Both the position numbers and the translations under genes were made by a program. A stretch of DNA of 6,027 nt from Oscillospiraceae bacterium (lineage in GTDB: Bacteria; Bacillota; Clostridia; Oscillospirales; Oscillospiraceae): the NCBI GenBank assembly GCA_016290695.1, contig JAEEUX010000158.1, positions 1 through 6,027 of the forward strand, written 5' to 3'. Shown in pieces: positions 5,263 to 6,027 of this stretch (position 1 is the stretch's first letter; each line of letters starts with the position of its first letter). The notes below the pieces were generated by a model, which saw only the letters and a list, made by a program, of their open reading frames with translations, was not told where the DNA came from and did no database searches.

Positions 5263-5317
5263 AAAAAAACCTCCCGCGTATATGATAACGGCTTACATTA
5301 ACATACTACGCGGGAGG
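5263..5317 (-). terminator. pcrA terminator that also carries the start signal of the 48-aa gene
   Basis: The stem is an 11-bp perfect GC-rich repeat (5270-5280, CCTCCCGCGTA, pairing with 5307-5317). It can be prolonged inward past one bulged base by TATG/CATA and past a mismatch by TAA/TTA, leaving a 9-base loop (5289-5297). On the minus strand it is followed directly by seven U's (5269-5263). It begins 29 bases after the pcrA stop. The 3' arm contains GGGAGG, the ribosome binding site of the 48-residue gene, and the U-tract is the spacer to its ATG. In any transcript that reads through, the site would be buried in the hairpin. Confidence 0.85.
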
Positions 5318-5346
5318 CTGTGAAATTGTCACTGCGGCAGGCGGAT

Positions 5347-6027
5347 TTACGCCTTTTTCATGTACTGAGCGGCGGATTTGAGCATCAGGCGTTTCGTCCC
5401 CACCTTATCGAATATTATCTCAACGAGGAAATCTCCGCCCATCTCCTGCATCGTGGAAATAAAGCCCTTGCCAAACGCCTTATGAACAACGGCGTCGCCC
5501 TTTTTGAAATCCGGAACCGGCGCGGCCTTTGCCGCCGGCTTCGGCGGCGTTATCGGGTGCTCAGGCTTAGCCTCCTGCGGCTCGGCGCGGCGCGAATACT
5601 GCGAGTTATACATCGTGCGCGTTCTGAGGCCGGAATATTCCTGCCTGCCTTGGGAATAATTGCCCTCGCCGGAATAATAGGTGCTGACGCTCCGCATCGC
5701 CTGAACCGTATCGAGGCAATCCTCCGGTATCTCCTTAACAAAGCGCGAAAGGCTGTTGCAGCTCGTTTTACCGAAAAGCATCCTCTGCTTGGCGGCGCTT
5801 ATATAAAGCTTTTTCTTCGCGCGCGTCATGGCGACGTAGCAAAGCCTGCGTTCCTCCTCTATTTCCGCGGGATCGCCGATGGCTCGGGTTCCGGGGAAAA
5901 TATTTTCCTCCGCGCCGACGATGAAAACCGTCGGGAATTCAAGGCCCTTTGCCGAATGCATGGTCATAAGCGTGGCGGAGGATGCATCCTTTTCCGCGTC
6001 GTCCATAGCTGGATAAAGCGCCATTGC
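5347..6027 (-). CDS. pcrA: ATP-dependent DNA helicase PcrA/UvrD, C-terminal part, 5' partial
   Basis: The frame is open at the right edge, with 226 residues plus stop visible, about the last third of a roughly 740-residue superfamily 1A helicase that unwinds DNA 3' to 5' in repair, replication restart and removal of stalled complexes. Fragment residue 1 is the Ala codon at 6025-6027. TLMTMHSAKGLEFPTVFI (19-36) is the motif in domain 2A that couples ATP to DNA binding. EEERRLCYVAMTRAKKKLYIS (57-77) is motif VI, with the arginine finger at R69. A low-complexity Ser/Tyr- then Pro/Ala/Lys-rich linker (about 100-172) leads to a C-terminal Tudor-like domain (about 173-226), with KKGDAVVHKAFGKG, EIIFD and GTKRLMLK. 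In B. subtilis PcrA this domain contacts RNA polymerase, so a similar contact is likely. UvrD is the alternative name, and the linker plus Tudor-like tail favours PcrA. A hairpin terminator follows closely. Confidence 0.94.
   Translation of the reverse strand, partial: AMALYPAMDDAEKDASSATLMTMHSAKGLEFPTVFIVGAEENIFPGTRAIGDPAEIEEERRLCYVAMTRAKKKLYISAAKQRMLFGKTSCNSLSRFVKEIPEDCLDTVQAMRSVSTYYSGEGNYSQGRQEYSGLRTRTMYNSQYSRRAEPQEAKPEHPITPPKPAAKAAPVPDFKKGDAVVHKAFGKGFISTMQEMGGDFLVEIIFDKVGTKRLMLKSAAQYMKKA

Noticed and set aside
5277..5306. SigE-like promoter (GTATGTT, 15-base spacer, CATATACG, minus strand) upstream of the 48-residue gene and spoVM
   Set aside because: The two elements are largely the two arms of the terminator inverted repeat, the -10 match is only partial, and the start would cut off the GGGAGG site. 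It is attractive for a sporulation operon but not supportable from sequence alone.
5320..5332. Inverted repeat GTGA-AATTG-TCAC between pcrA and its terminator
   Set aside because: Four-base half-sites this short are expected by chance, and it sits in the pcrA 3' untranslated region with no promoter to control.

Overview
The window looks like chromosomal DNA from an endospore-forming member of the Clostridia, most likely Oscillospirales (Ruminococcaceae/Oscillospiraceae type). The reasons are a type III glutamine synthetase tail, a PcrA-type helicase with the Gram-positive C-terminal Tudor-like domain, strong AAGGAG-type ribosome binding sites, and two spore-envelope genes: spoVM, and a SipL-like protein with SPOCS/DUF3794 and LysM domains. 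This placement is inferred from gene content only. No RNA gene, CRISPR array, insertion sequence or attachment site was seen.

Layout. Bases 1-111 are the 3' end of a plus-strand glutamine synthetase III gene, closed by a strong terminator (121-160). An AT-rich gene for a 136-residue single-pass membrane protein follows (190-600). It converges on the minus-strand genes through a hairpin terminator that looks bidirectional (733-778). Everything after that is on the minus strand. Read in the direction of transcription, from high to low coordinates, the order is: pcrA/uvrD 3' part (6027-5347), a 48-residue two-helix membrane protein (5262-5116), spoVM (5105-5037), sipL-like (4968-3421), yebC (3331-2597) and a terminator (2576-2536). 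A separate wecB-Nudix transcription unit follows (promoter 2515-2487, wecB 2417-1269, Nudix 1245-805).

How the genes relate. The most informative part is 4968-5262. It holds two genes of under 50 codons, one of which matches SpoVM position by position. They lie directly upstream of the SipL-like gene. In known spore-formers SpoVM and SipL both work with the coat ATPase SpoIVA at the forespore surface, so this looks like a compact spore-coat basement-layer operon. The small membrane gene begins inside the pcrA terminator: the 3' arm of the hairpin is its Shine-Dalgarno sequence and the U-tract is the spacer to its ATG. yebC can be read through from sipL, but it also has its own promoter, whose -35 hexamer contains the sipL stop codon.

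The 190-2417 segment (membrane protein, Nudix hydrolase, UDP-GlcNAc 2-epimerase) is visibly more AT-rich than the flanking housekeeping genes, so it may be an accessory block between glnN and yebC. I found no sign of a defence system or other wholly new multi-gene system.
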